Shown piece by piece: positions 35,604-43,341 of a stretch of DNA of 44,260 nucleotides (its first letter is position 1; each line of letters opens with the position of its first letter). The DNA is from Bacteroidaceae bacterium (GTDB taxonomy: Bacteria; Bacteroidota; Bacteroidia; Bacteroidales; Bacteroidaceae), in the NCBI GenBank assembly GCA_024401305.1, contig JAKSLI010000022.1, forward strand, positions 1 to 44,260, given 5' to 3'. The notes under the pieces were generated by a model. It worked only from the letters and a program-made list of their open reading frames with translations, made no database searches and was not told where the DNA came from. Both the position numbers and the translations under genes were made by a program.

Positions 35604-37769
35604 TTAGAACGGCAGACCGACTGCGAAGTGGAATGTGAAGTCGCGACTGAGTTTAGGGTGAATTATAGCCCAATGCTCCTCGTTTGTTTCGTAAGCAGGA
35701 TTGATAGCCTTCATGCCACAGTCGAAACGAAGGATGAAATAGTCGAAGTTGAAGCGCACACCGGCACCGTAACCCACAGCCATTTCTTCAAGGAAATGAT
35801 TTATTCGGAACTTTCCTCCAGGCTGGTCTTCATAGTTGCGCAGTGTCCAAAGGTTGCCGGCATCAACGAAGAGTGCATAGTTGAGTTTCCAGAACAACGG
35901 ACCGCGAAGTTCCGCATTGAGGTCAATCTTCATATCGCCCGTTTGGTTGATGAAGTCTATCGCGCCGTCCGTGCTGCGGAATCGTCCCGGACCAAGTTCA
36001 CGAACGCTCCATCCGCGAACGGAATTGGCTCCTCCAGAGAAATATCGCTTTTCAAAAGGGAGAATCTTGCTGTTGCCGTAAGGGTATGCTACGCCGAAAT
36101 CCGTGTGTAGGGCAAGGTCGGTTTTCGGTCGTAGAGGTAGGATCTTTGTGTAGTCGAAATCAAACTTTGCATATTGTGCGTAAGCATTTCCGAACATCAC
36201 TCGCTGACCGTTCTCGTTGATTCTTGCGTTGGTGAGTTTGCCAAATCCGCTAAGAATGTTACCTGCCGTTTCCACACCAACACGGAAAGCCTGGCTGCGA
36301 CCCTTGAACGACATGCTCATACCAATCTTCATGATGAAGAGATCCTCGTAGTTGTATTTGAGAATGGCATTGCGCTTGCTGCCCGATTCGAGGTATGTTT
36401 CCTTGAAAGTCTCTGAAATCCAAGGCATTGAGATGAAGTTCAAGTCGAGCAAATCGAATACGTATGAATGCGATTTCGACGCACTTTGCCAGCGGTAACG
36501 CCATGTGCTACGAAGCACTCGGCGATGGAATTCCGGTCTGTTCTGCGTGTTATAGCTAAGCGAAAGTTCGGAAGAAGCCAACTGTCGGCGGCGGAAATTG
36601 CGGTTAATGAAAGGCGCAAGCAAGCGTGGGAACTCCAGTTTCGCTTCGCTTCCAAACTCCCTATACTCACTGTCGCTATAGCCTTCCAATCCGTGAATTG
36701 CCTCGTATGCACCACGAAGCTGCATACTGAAGGTCTCGCTGCCTCTGAAAACATTGCGGTTGGAGTAGGTCAATGATGCTGCTGCACCAAGGTTTCCTGC
36801 CGTATTCGTACCCTCAGGCATGAATGAAATGCTATTCACGAGGTTCGGTTGCAGATGGATTACCGCATCAATGATATTCGTGTCAGGGCGTTCGCTGAGC
36901 ACAATCTGCGTAGAGCGCAAGGCTCCGAGTCTGCCGAAACGGTTGTAAGTCTGCTGAAGGTCAGAATACTTGAACAGCATCTTCTCTTCAAACAGGGTAT
37001 TCTCTTCAAGCACACTCTTCCTAAACACCTGCTTGTCAGCGTAAATGCTGTCTGCGTTTAATGGAGAATGCTTGGCATGGAGTGTCTTGTAAGTGATGTT
37101 TCCGATGCTATATTGCGGATGATTTGTAGGCTCCATTCTGGAATTAGCACGGAACTTCTCTATCTTCATTGTCATCCACACCTGGTTTTCACCTTCCATC
37201 GTGTCTGCATCGACGGTAATGAACTCCTTGTTGAAGCGACTATATCCCTTCTCGAGCAGATAGTCCGTGATGCGTTTGCGTTCGCTGTTCAGCGCTGTTG
37301 CGTTAAAAGGCTTTGTCTCAAACAGTGATGAATGTGGTAGAATATCATTCTTTCTAAGCAAGGAATCCATGTGTTCGTCTTCTACAAACACCTCGAAAGC
37401 ACCGACGAAGAGTTGCTTGCCTGGCTGGAGTTTGTAGGTTACATCCATCTTTCCCTTCTCGTTCACAACAGTATCAAGGTTCACAACAGCCTGCATATAA
37501 CCATTGTTGTTGAGGATAGCCTTGAAATCCCTGCGTGACGCTTCAGCTTCCTGCACATCAAAGATGTTCTTTCTGCCTTTCTTCGACAGTTTGCTAAGCA
37601 GACTCTTTGACGATGTTTGGCGGAGATAAGGCAGGAACTGCGATGTGGAAACGCTCGGGTCTTCGCTCTCCACACTGACACTACCAAGGTAATGTTCGCC
37701 CTCAGCAAGTTGTGTGCTGCTGCATGATGCAAACAAGCCCACCCCTATCGTGATAAGGATGAGCGTCAA
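35604..37769 (-). CDS. tamL: TamL-type outer-membrane assembly lipoprotein (BamA/TamA superfamily)
   Basis: An Omp85-family protein of 721 residues or a little more. The signal segment ends with a lipobox (FASC, then SSTQLAEGEHYLG), the lipid-anchored TamA variant of Bacteroidota. POTRA-like repeats occupy about residues 30-300 (LQPGKQLFVGAFEVFVEDE; RITDYLLEKGYSRFNKEFI). The C-terminal 16-strand barrel contains the L6 motif region YFSGGANSVRGWSVRELGPG and ends GLPF. It inserts or assembles other envelope proteins. The start is unclear: no ATG lies in frame before the lipobox. TTG at 37769 leaves no basic n-region, whereas the open frame upstream encodes KLLKPLKLLKPL from a 9-mer array after the trmH stop. 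A CTG start there is possible. Confidence 0.85.
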   Translation of the reverse strand: MTLILITIGVGLFASCSSTQLAEGEHYLGSVSVESEDPSVSTSQFLPYLRQTSSKSLLSKLSKKGRKNIFDVQEAEASRRDFKAILNNNGYMQAVVNLDTVVNEKGKMDVTYKLQPGKQLFVGAFEVFVEDEHMDSLLRKNDILPHSSLFETKPFNATALNSERKRITDYLLEKGYSRFNKEFITVDADTMEGENQVWMTMKIEKFRANSRMEPTNHPQYSIGNITYKTLHAKHSPLNADSIYADKQVFRKSVLEENTLFEEKMLFKYSDLQQTYNRFGRLGALRSTQIVLSERPDTNIIDAVIHLQPNLVNSISFMPEGTNTAGNLGAAASLTYSNRNVFRGSETFSMQLRGAYEAIHGLEGYSDSEYREFGSEAKLEFPRLLAPFINRNFRRRQLASSELSLSYNTQNRPEFHRRVLRSTWRYRWQSASKSHSYVFDLLDLNFISMPWISETFKETYLESGSKRNAILKYNYEDLFIMKIGMSMSFKGRSQAFRVGVETAGNILSGFGKLTNARINENGQRVMFGNAYAQYAKFDFDYTKILPLRPKTDLALHTDFGVAYPYGNSKILPFEKRYFSGGANSVRGWSVRELGPGRFRSTDGAIDFINQTGDMKIDLNAELRGPLFWKLNYALFVDAGNLWTLRNYEDQPGGKFRINHFLEEMAVGYGAGVRFNFDYFILRFDCGMKAINPAYETNEEHWAIIHPKLSRDFTFHFAVGLPF

Positions 37770-37795
37770 GAGTGGGATTATATTATGGTAGAGAG

Positions 37796-37829
37796 GTTTC
37801 AGTAGTTTCAGGGGTTTCAGTAGTTTCTG
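37796..37829. repeat. nonamer array at the trmH-tamL junction
   Basis: TTTCAGTAG, TTTCAGGGG and TTTCAGTAG follow in 9-base phase, then TTTCTG. In the tamL frame (minus strand) the units read LLK and PLK in alternation, directly upstream of the first annotated start. Confidence 0.65.
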
Positions 37830-37841
37830 TTTTTTCCGGTG

Positions 37842-38594
37842 TTATTTACGTCTGAATTCGGAGCAAGTGATGGCAGTTGCTATAGCTACATTCAAACTTT
37901 CTGCGGTGTCGCCGTCAGAGAAGCTTGGGATGAGGAGCTTGTGCGTAACAAGTTGGCGGACTTCTTCCGATATTCCGTTGCCTTCATTGCCCATAACAAT
38001 AACGCCCTCTTGCGAAAGTTTCTGTTCATAGATGTTTTCGCCATCGAGTAAGGTGCCATATACAGGTGTATCTTCAGGCAAGCATTTCAGCCATTCGGCA
38101 AGACTTTCCACATATATAATATTTACGCGCGCGAGACTTCCCATAGTGGCTTGGACAGTTTTCGGGTTGTAGGCATCAGCTGTTTCCTTGCTGCACACTA
38201 TCTGCTTTATGCCAAACCAGTCGGCAATGCGGATTATTGTACCGAGGTTTCCCGGGTCTTGAACGCCGTCGAGAGCGAGGATGAGCCCCCCACAGACCCC
38301 TCCCGACCTCCCCACAGGGGAGGGGTTACCTTCCGGATGGTTTTGTCCTCCCCCTGTGGGGGAGTTAGAGGGGGTCTTGGTAGGGCTTTTGAATACAGCA
38401 AGCATTTCCTGCGGATGTTTCAGAAAACTTACCTGCTTTATTTCCTCTATGTCGTTGAGCAGAATCTCAGGCTCTTGGTATTTCATGAACTCGCGCACAG
38501 CCTTCGGACCCTCCACAACAAACAAGCCGTGGCGGTCGCGATATTTCTTTTGCTCAAGCGAGCGTATGAGTTTCTTTTGTGCGTTTGTGAGCAT
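37842..38594 (-). CDS. TrmH/SpoU-family RNA 2'-O-methyltransferase with palindromic-repeat insert
   Basis: A 250-residue SPOUT methyltransferase acting on rRNA or tRNA with SAM. Residues 1-70 form the L30e-like substrate-binding domain (KKYRDRHGLFVVEGPKAVRE). The knotted catalytic domain has motif 1 GVQDPGNLGTIIRIADWFG (about 110-128), motif 2 VIVMGNEGNGISEEV and motif 3 IPSFSDGDTAESLNVAIATA. Between the two domains, residues about 73-100 (Pro/Gly/Ser-rich, containing SPTGGGQNHPEGNPSPVG) are encoded by an 82-bp repeat inserted without breaking the frame. Its exact RNA target is not evident. It ends 72 bases before the tamL start. Confidence 0.92.
   Translation of the reverse strand: MLTNAQKKLIRSLEQKKYRDRHGLFVVEGPKAVREFMKYQEPEILLNDIEEIKQVSFLKHPQEMLAVFKSPTKTPSNSPTGGGQNHPEGNPSPVGRSGGVCGGLILALDGVQDPGNLGTIIRIADWFGIKQIVCSKETADAYNPKTVQATMGSLARVNIIYVESLAEWLKCLPEDTPVYGTLLDGENIYEQKLSQEGVIVMGNEGNGISEEVRQLVTHKLLIPSFSDGDTAESLNVAIATAITCSEFRRK
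38295..38376. repeat. 82-bp palindrome pair inside trmH
   Basis: Two GC hairpins face each other with outer ends GACCCC (38295) and GGGGTC (38376). Each has an ACA/TGT-type loop, and the inner spacer contains TTACCTTCCGGATGG. It is the shortest complete member of the family and lies wholly within coding sequence. Confidence 0.8.
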
Positions 38595-38613
38595 CTCAAT
38601 TATGAATTACGCA

Positions 38614-39258
38614 TTAAAGAGCTTTCAGTTCATTGATTCTTGCATGCGGATCGTCGGTGCGGAACACATAACTGCCTGCCACCATCACGTCAACTCCAGC
38701 TTCAGCAAGGCGTGGGGCGGTCTCATTCTGTACGCCACCGTCAACCTCAATGAGTGCCTTTGAACCCTTGCGTGCGATGAGTTCACGCAGTTGTTTTACC
38801 TTGTCTATTGTATTCTCAATAAACTTCTGTCCGCCGAAGCCTGGATTAACACTCATGAGAAGTACCATGTCCACATCTTGGATGATGTCTTCAAGCATAC
38901 AAATCGGTGTTGCAGGATTGAGTGTTACGCCAGCTTTCATGCCAGCATCGTGTATTTCCTGGATGGTGCGGTGCAGATGTGTGCATACTTCGTAGTGGAC
39001 ATTCATCATCATTGCACCGAGAGCAGCAGTCTGCTTGATGTATCGTTCTGGCTGAACAATCATGAAGTGCACGTCCAAAGGCTTCTGGCAAATAGTTGCA
39101 ACCTGCTCAAGAACAGGAAAGCCAAAGGAAATGTTTGGCACGAACTTTCCGTCCATCACGTCAAGATGGAGCCAGTCAGCATTGCTTGTGTTAAGCATTT
39201 CTATATCCTTGCGAAGGTCCAGGAAGTTGGCTGCAAGGAGAGAAGGAGAAACGAGCAT
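38614..39258 (-). CDS. rpe: ribulose-phosphate 3-epimerase
   Basis: Interconverts ribulose 5-phosphate and xylulose 5-phosphate in the pentose phosphate pathway. It is a 214-residue TIM barrel. Typical motifs are SPSLLAANFLDL at the N-terminus, the metal-binding HLDVMDGKFVPNISFG (His, Asp), LDVHFMIVQPERYI, VLLMSVNPGFGGQKFI and the phosphate-binding IEVDGGVQ and DVMVAGSYVF. The product is intact. It is divergent from the trp operon and probably heads the transcript through trmH, tamL and DUF4294; only 19 bases lie between rpe and trmH. Confidence 0.97.
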   Translation of the reverse strand: MLVSPSLLAANFLDLRKDIEMLNTSNADWLHLDVMDGKFVPNISFGFPVLEQVATICQKPLDVHFMIVQPERYIKQTAALGAMMMNVHYEVCTHLHRTIQEIHDAGMKAGVTLNPATPICMLEDIIQDVDMVLLMSVNPGFGGQKFIENTIDKVKQLRELIARKGSKALIEVDGGVQNETAPRLAEAGVDVMVAGSYVFRTDDPHARINELKAL

Positions 39259-39576
39259 TGTTTTTCTTGGAGATAAAATTATTCAAAATCACATTTGCAG
39301 AAAAGGCAGTGTAGGCTTTCCTGCAAAAGTGCTGTTAGTTTACGCAATAACCGATAGTCTGGTTATTAGTTTTAATCACTCTGAATGTGTGAGCAAATTC
39401 ACGAATGAATGATAGTGTTCGTTCAGAAGGTGTAGAATTTTGTAAAGGAGTAGAATTTGGCATAGGCAATTGGTTTTAGTTCAAGCAAGTAAAGTTCTTA
39501 ACTTGCATTAGTCTATATAAAAAACGAATATATGTAAAGAATATTTTATGTTTGGTGTAAAAAAAATAAAAAAATA

Positions 39577-39608
39577 TTTGCTGGTTCAGTAATTATTGTT
39601 AACTTTGC
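39577..39608 (+). promoter_or_regulatory. promoter of the trp operon
   Basis: TTTG (39577-39580), exactly 19 bases, then TAACTTTGC (39600-39608). This is the best promoter match in the window. The predicted start near 39615 leaves a leader of about 218 bases before trpD. The rest of the 39259-39576 gap is AT-rich with no gene; a heptamer-like array was not seen there. Confidence 0.85.
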
Positions 39609-39674
39609 AGCGCAATGAAGGGCAAAAATGCTTACATAATGTAACAAAAAGTCCTCAAAATCTTACATTTTTCT

Positions 39675-39734
39675 ATGAAATCAGTTAATTATATTGCATG
39701 GTGGTGGCGCAACTCAGGATTGAAAAAGTCGTGA
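39675..39734 (+). CDS. trpL: trp operon leader peptide with three consecutive Trp codons
   Basis: A 19-codon reading frame, MKSVNYIAWWWRNSGLKKS, from ATG at 39675 to TGA at 39732-39734. The three TGG codons at 39699-39707 are consecutive. It lies in the leader between a strong promoter and a terminator hairpin, upstream of trpD. Tryptophan is rare, so three in a row in a 19-codon frame just here is what ribosome-mediated attenuation would require. The ribosome would stall on the TGG codons when charged tRNA-Trp is scarce. No Shine-Dalgarno sequence is seen, as is usual in this phylum. Expression is not shown by sequence alone. Confidence 0.8.
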   Translation: MKSVNYIAWWWRNSGLKKS

Positions 39735-39776
39735 GAAGCATCCCTCGTATGCCTTATAATTGAAAGGAAAATACAA

Positions 39777-39811
39777 AAAAGGGTCTGTTGCTTATCGCGA
39801 CAGACCCTTTT
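39777..39811 (+). terminator. trp attenuator terminator hairpin
   Basis: AAAAGGGTCTGTTGC (39777-39791) pairs with 39797-39811 over 15 bp (one G-U) with a 5-base loop and ends in TTTT, 22 bases before the trpD ATG. The 5' arm contains GTTGC, which can also pair with GCAAC (39709-39713) directly after the Trp codons. A small hairpin GCAT/ATGC occurs in between (about 39738-39752). Which of these is the antiterminator is not settled by eye. Confidence 0.75.
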
Positions 39812-39833
39812 AAAATTATAACCAACCAAAACT

Positions 39834-40829
39834 ATGAAACAATATCTTGATAAAGTGCTTGCTGGCGAACCTCTCCGCCGCGAAGAGACAAAGGACATTC
39901 TCGTAAACATTTACGAGCAGAAGTATAACGATGTGCAGATTGCTGCCATGCTTGCCATGCTTCAGATGCGTGGTGTTACCGTTGATGAGCTCCTCGGTTT
40001 CCGCGATGGTATCCTCGAAACTGGTGTGCCTGCCCTTCTCAATGCTGACCGTTATGTGGATATCGTAGGTACTGGTGGCGACCAGAAGAACACCTTCAAC
40101 ATCTCTACTTGCTCTTGTTTCGTAGTGGCAGGTGCGGGCTATAAGGTGGCAAAGCATGGTAACGTTGCTGCCACTTCAACATCAGGCGCTTCGGATGTTA
40201 TCCGTATGCACGGCGTGCAGTTCACGAACGACCTCGACCAGCTCAACCGTTCCATAAACGAATCTGGCGTCGTTTACCTCCACGCGCCATTGTTTGCTAA
40301 GGCAATGAAGTTTGTTGCGCCTATCCGTAAGCAGATAGCATTCCCAACACTCTTCAACCTTCTCGGTCCTATGGTAAACCCATCGCAGCCAGCTTGCCAG
40401 GTTCTCGGTGTTGCAAATCTCGACCAGCTCCGCCTTTACACTAATGTTTGTCGCCGTCTCGGACTCGACTTCGGTATCGTAAACTCTATCGATGGCTACG
40501 ACGAGATCTCTCTCACTGGCGATTTCAAGGTGTCAACAAACAAGGTTGAGCAGATCTATAACGCATCCAACTTCGGCCTCCCATTCACAAAGGAAGAAGA
40601 ACTCTATGGCGGAGCAACTCAGGAAGAGGCAATGAAGATCTTCGATAACGTGCTTGACAACTGCGCAACAGAGTCGCAGAAGAATGTCGTTATGATGAAC
40701 TCAGCCCTCGCAATCACCGTTGTTGACCAGTCAAAGTCGCTCGAAGAAGCCCTCGTAATGGCTAAGGAATCCATCGAAAGCGGCAAGGCTAAGCAGGTTC
40801 TCAAGAAGTTCATTGAAATTAACTCATAA
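39834..40829 (+). CDS. trpD: anthranilate phosphoribosyltransferase
   Basis: Transfers phosphoribose from PRPP to anthranilate, the second step of tryptophan synthesis. It has 331 residues of standard length. Motifs: the PRPP/glycine loop DIVGTGGDQKNTFNIS (about residues 75-90), VAKHGNVAATSTSGASDV, and the anthranilate-binding KFVAPIRKQIAFPTLFNLLGPMVNPS. The N-terminal helical domain begins MKQYLDKVLAGEPL. It is the first structural gene after the attenuator. trpE and trpG are not upstream and may follow trpB outside the window. Confidence 0.98.
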   Translation: MKQYLDKVLAGEPLRREETKDILVNIYEQKYNDVQIAAMLAMLQMRGVTVDELLGFRDGILETGVPALLNADRYVDIVGTGGDQKNTFNISTCSCFVVAGAGYKVAKHGNVAATSTSGASDVIRMHGVQFTNDLDQLNRSINESGVVYLHAPLFAKAMKFVAPIRKQIAFPTLFNLLGPMVNPSQPACQVLGVANLDQLRLYTNVCRRLGLDFGIVNSIDGYDEISLTGDFKVSTNKVEQIYNASNFGLPFTKEEELYGGATQEEAMKIFDNVLDNCATESQKNVVMMNSALAITVVDQSKSLEEALVMAKESIESGKAKQVLKKFIEINS

Positions 40830-40891
40830 ACTTTTAAACCGTTAAAACACATAAACATCCTTGATCAAAGGTCAAGGCTTGGTTAGGCTTT

Positions 40892-41701
40892 ATGGCAGAT
40901 ATACTCGACCAGATAATAGCAGACAAACGCATAGAGATAGCTCTTGCTAAAGAGCGTCTCTCGGAAACTGACATCCACAAGCTATGGGAAAGCAAGGCGT
41001 CAGAGTTGGAAAAATATCATCCATCGCTTGCAAAGGCGTTGGTAAACGCTCCTGGTGGTGCCGGCATCATCTCAGAATTCAAGCGTAGGTCGCCATCAAA
41101 AGGTTGGATAAAGGAGGAAGGTCGTGCAGACATCATCCCTATCTCTTACCAACAGAACGGCGCTGCGGCACTTTCCATTCTCACTGACGAAAAGTATTTC
41201 GGCGGAAAGGATGAGTTTATTGTAACAGCTCGCCAGAGCGGAGTCACTATTCCTATATTATATAAGAACTTCGTGGTCGATGAATACCAGCTTTTCCAGG
41301 CGACTCTCTGTGGCGCTTCTGCCGTTCTTCTCATCGCTGCCGACCTTAAGAAACCTGAGTGCAAGGCACTTCTTCTGACGGCTCATGAGCTCGGACTAGA
41401 GGTACTCCTAGAGATGCACAGTGAAGAGGAACTTGAATATGCAGAACTCGAGCCGGATGTTTGTGGCATAAACAACCGTAACCTCGGTTCTTTCGTCACT
41501 GATGTTCAGAACTCCTTCCGTCTTTCAGCCCTTCTTCCAAAGGACGCAGTGAAGGTAAGCGAGAGCGGCATCAGCAATCCGGAGACTGTCAAGCTCCTCA
41601 TTCAAGCTGGCTTCAACGGTTTCCTTATCGGCGAAAATTTCATGAAGACGGCTAATCCAGGCGAGTCATTAAAAGAATTCATTAATAATATAAACAACTA
41701 A
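40892..41701 (+). CDS. trpC: indole-3-glycerol phosphate synthase
   Basis: Converts carboxyphenylamino-deoxyribulose phosphate to indole-3-glycerol phosphate. It has 269 residues. Seen: MADILDQIIADKRIEIALAK, the catalytic-lysine segment IISEFKRRSPSKGWI, ALSILTDEKYFGG, VLYKNF-type PILYKNFVVDEYQ, VCGINNRNLGSF and VSESGISNPETV. It is monofunctional and not fused to trpF. It lies 62 bases after trpD; that gap holds a small hairpin CCTTGA/TCAAGG. Confidence 0.98.
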   Translation: MADILDQIIADKRIEIALAKERLSETDIHKLWESKASELEKYHPSLAKALVNAPGGAGIISEFKRRSPSKGWIKEEGRADIIPISYQQNGAAALSILTDEKYFGGKDEFIVTARQSGVTIPILYKNFVVDEYQLFQATLCGASAVLLIAADLKKPECKALLLTAHELGLEVLLEMHSEEELEYAELEPDVCGINNRNLGSFVTDVQNSFRLSALLPKDAVKVSESGISNPETVKLLIQAGFNGFLIGENFMKTANPGESLKEFINNINN

Positions 41702-41729
41702 TATTGCTGTTCCCACCACAGCATATTAC

Positions 41730-41765
41730 TCCCCTCCCATTAGGGGGAGGGGTAGGGGGTGGGGC
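41730..41765 (+). repeat. single GC palindrome (right-end type) before trpF
   Basis: CTCCCCTCCC, loop ATTA, then GGGGGAGGGG and a G-rich tail ending four bases before the trpF ATG. It has the same polarity and position relative to a start codon as the right ends upstream of trpA and trpB. No left end precedes it in the trpC-trpF gap. Confidence 0.7.
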
Positions 41766-41769
41766 TTCT

Positions 41770-42483
41770 ATGATAATCAAAGTATGCGGAATGCGCGAAG
41801 CGCAGAATATTGACGAAGTTGCAGCTCTTGGCGTTGACCTTATCGGTCTTATTTTCTATCCAAGAAGCAGACGCTATGTATCACAACTCCCAACAAGAGC
41901 TGGCATCATCCCTGATAGAGCAGGGCAGGGCCAGAGCACAGCACCAGTGAAGAAGGTTGGTGTTTTCGTTGACGACATGCCACAAACCATTCTTACTCGC
42001 GTGGTGAACTATGGTCTTTCGTATGTTCAGCTCCATGGAAACGAATCGCCAACGATGATTGAGAACCTTAAGCGAACACTCGTTCCAGACTTCGTTCCGG
42101 AGATTGGAATCATCAAGGCGTTGAGCGTTCAGAGCGAAGAGGATGTAGAACGATGGCGCCAGTATGAAGGACTCGTTGACTACTTCCTTTTCGACACCAA
42201 GTGTCCTACAGTCGGTGGCAGTGGCAAGCGTTTCAACTGGGACCTCCTGAAAGCATACGACGGCAACATTCCGTTCCTCCTTTCAGGCGGCATCGGACTT
42301 GAGGACCTTGACGACCTCAAGGCATTCTCTCATCCAATGCTTGCTGGCTACGACCTCAACTCAAAGTTTGAAGATGCTCCGGCACTTAAAAACATAGAAA
42401 AGATCAAGGAGTTCATCGAAAAAATCCAGACCCCCTACCCCCCCCAAGGGGGAACTTTTAATAGTCTTTTCCCTAAGATATAA
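41770..42483 (+). CDS. trpF: phosphoribosylanthranilate isomerase
   Basis: Isomerises phosphoribosylanthranilate, the third step of the pathway. It has 237 residues from the ATG at 41770 (MIIKVCGMREAQNIDEV, with the catalytic Cys). An in-frame start at 41704 would read through the palindrome and is rejected. Further motifs are DLIGLIFYPRSRRYV, KVGVFVDDMP, YVQLHGNES, DYFLFDTK (catalytic Asp) and LLSGGIGLED. Residues about 220-237 (TPYPPQGGTFNSLFPKI) and the stop codon come from the left end of the adjacent repeat element, so the natural C-terminus has been replaced or extended. Confidence 0.96.
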   Translation: MIIKVCGMREAQNIDEVAALGVDLIGLIFYPRSRRYVSQLPTRAGIIPDRAGQGQSTAPVKKVGVFVDDMPQTILTRVVNYGLSYVQLHGNESPTMIENLKRTLVPDFVPEIGIIKALSVQSEEDVERWRQYEGLVDYFLFDTKCPTVGGSGKRFNWDLLKAYDGNIPFLLSGGIGLEDLDDLKAFSHPMLAGYDLNSKFEDAPALKNIEKIKEFIEKIQTPYPPQGGTFNSLFPKI

Positions 42484-42558
42484 TATTTAGCACAAAATAA
42501 AACTCTTAACCCTCCAGAGTATAAAATCTCCTCCCCTTGGGGGAGGTTGGGAGGGGTC
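42429..42558 (+). mobile_element. 130-bp miniature element with inverted GC-rich ends (no gene)
   Basis: The left end (42429-42464) begins GACCCCCTACC, has a palindrome and ends GGGGGAACTTTTAATAGT. The right end (about 42503-42558) has CTCTTAACCCTCCAGAG, then ATAAAAT, then a CTCCTCCCCTTGGGGGAGG palindrome and GTTGGGAGGGGTC. Both match the ends of the 492-bp unit at 43332-43823 almost base for base. The 38-base interior has no gene. It fills the trpF-trpA junction and supplies the end of trpF. Confidence 0.7.
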
Positions 42559-42561
42559 TAT

Positions 42562-43341
42562 ATGAACAAGATAAACTCCCTTTTCCAGAACCGCGGCGAC
42601 CGCAAGCTGCTCTCGCTGTATTTCTGTGCAGGCTGTCCAACCCTCGAAGGCACAGCCGATGTCATAAAGACCCTTGAACGCCGAGGCATAGACATGATAG
42701 AGGTCGGCGTTCCTTTCTCCGACCCAATGGCTGACGGTCCTGTCATCCAAGGTGCTGCTACACAGGCATTAAAGAACGGTATGACCCTCCGTAAGCTCTT
42801 CTCGCAGCTCGAAACCATCAAGGACGAAGTGAAGATTCCGCTCATTCTCATGGGTTATCTCAATGTGATGATGCAGTATGGCTTCGAGGCTTTCTTCAGC
42901 AAGTGCAAGGAAGTTGGTGTCTCTGGTGCCATCATCCCAGACCTTCCTTTCAAGGATTATCTCGAGCTGAAGCCTATTGCCGACAAGTACGACATCCGCA
43001 TCATCATGCTCATCACTCCAGAGACTACCGAAGACCGCATCCGCTTCATCGACGAGAACACCGACGGCTTCATCTATATGGTAAGCTCAGCCTCTACAAC
43101 AGGTGCGCAGAAGTCTTTCGACGAGGCAAAGCAAGAGTATTTCCAGCGCATCAATGCCATGAACCTCCGCAACCCTCGCATGATAGGTTTTGGTATCAGC
43201 AACAAGCAGACACTCGAATCTTCTCAGCAGAACGCTGCCGGAGCCATAATCGGTTCTAAGTTCGTTAACCTCCTCAGCGAAGCCAACGGCGACGCCGAAC
43301 TCGCAATGGATAAACTCTACGAGGCGCTAACGACCCCCTAA
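42562..43341 (+). CDS. trpA: tryptophan synthase alpha subunit
   Basis: Cleaves indole-3-glycerol phosphate to indole, which passes to TrpB. It has 259 residues from the ATG at 42562 ([20 protein letters not shown]). The catalytic Glu and Asp are in [16 protein letters not shown]. Also seen are [41 protein letters not shown] and [15 protein letters not shown] lies seven bases before the ATG, contributed by a repeat end; this is unusual for the phylum. The stop codon TAA (43339-43341) lies inside the next repeat end, which supplies the last codons (TTP). Confidence 0.98.
   Translation: MNKINSLFQNRGDRKLLSLYFCAGCPTLEGTADVIKTLERRGIDMIEVGVPFSDPMADGPVIQGAATQALKNGMTLRKLFSQLETIKDEVKIPLILMGYLNVMMQYGFEAFFSKCKEVGVSGAIIPDLPFKDYLELKPIADKYDIRIIMLITPETTEDRIRFIDENTDGFIYMVSSASTTGAQKSFDEAKQEYFQRINAMNLRNPRMIGFGISNKQTLESSQQNAAGAIIGSKFVNLLSEANGDAELAMDKLYEALTTP

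Noticed and set aside
39699-39770. An alternative leader frame starting ATGGTGGTGGCG
   Set aside because: It contains no Trp codon. The overlapping frame from 39675 has three consecutive Trp codons and fits the attenuator role.
41704-41769. Upstream start for trpF
   Set aside because: The extra residues are glycine/proline-rich translation of a palindromic repeat; the family N-terminus begins at 41770.
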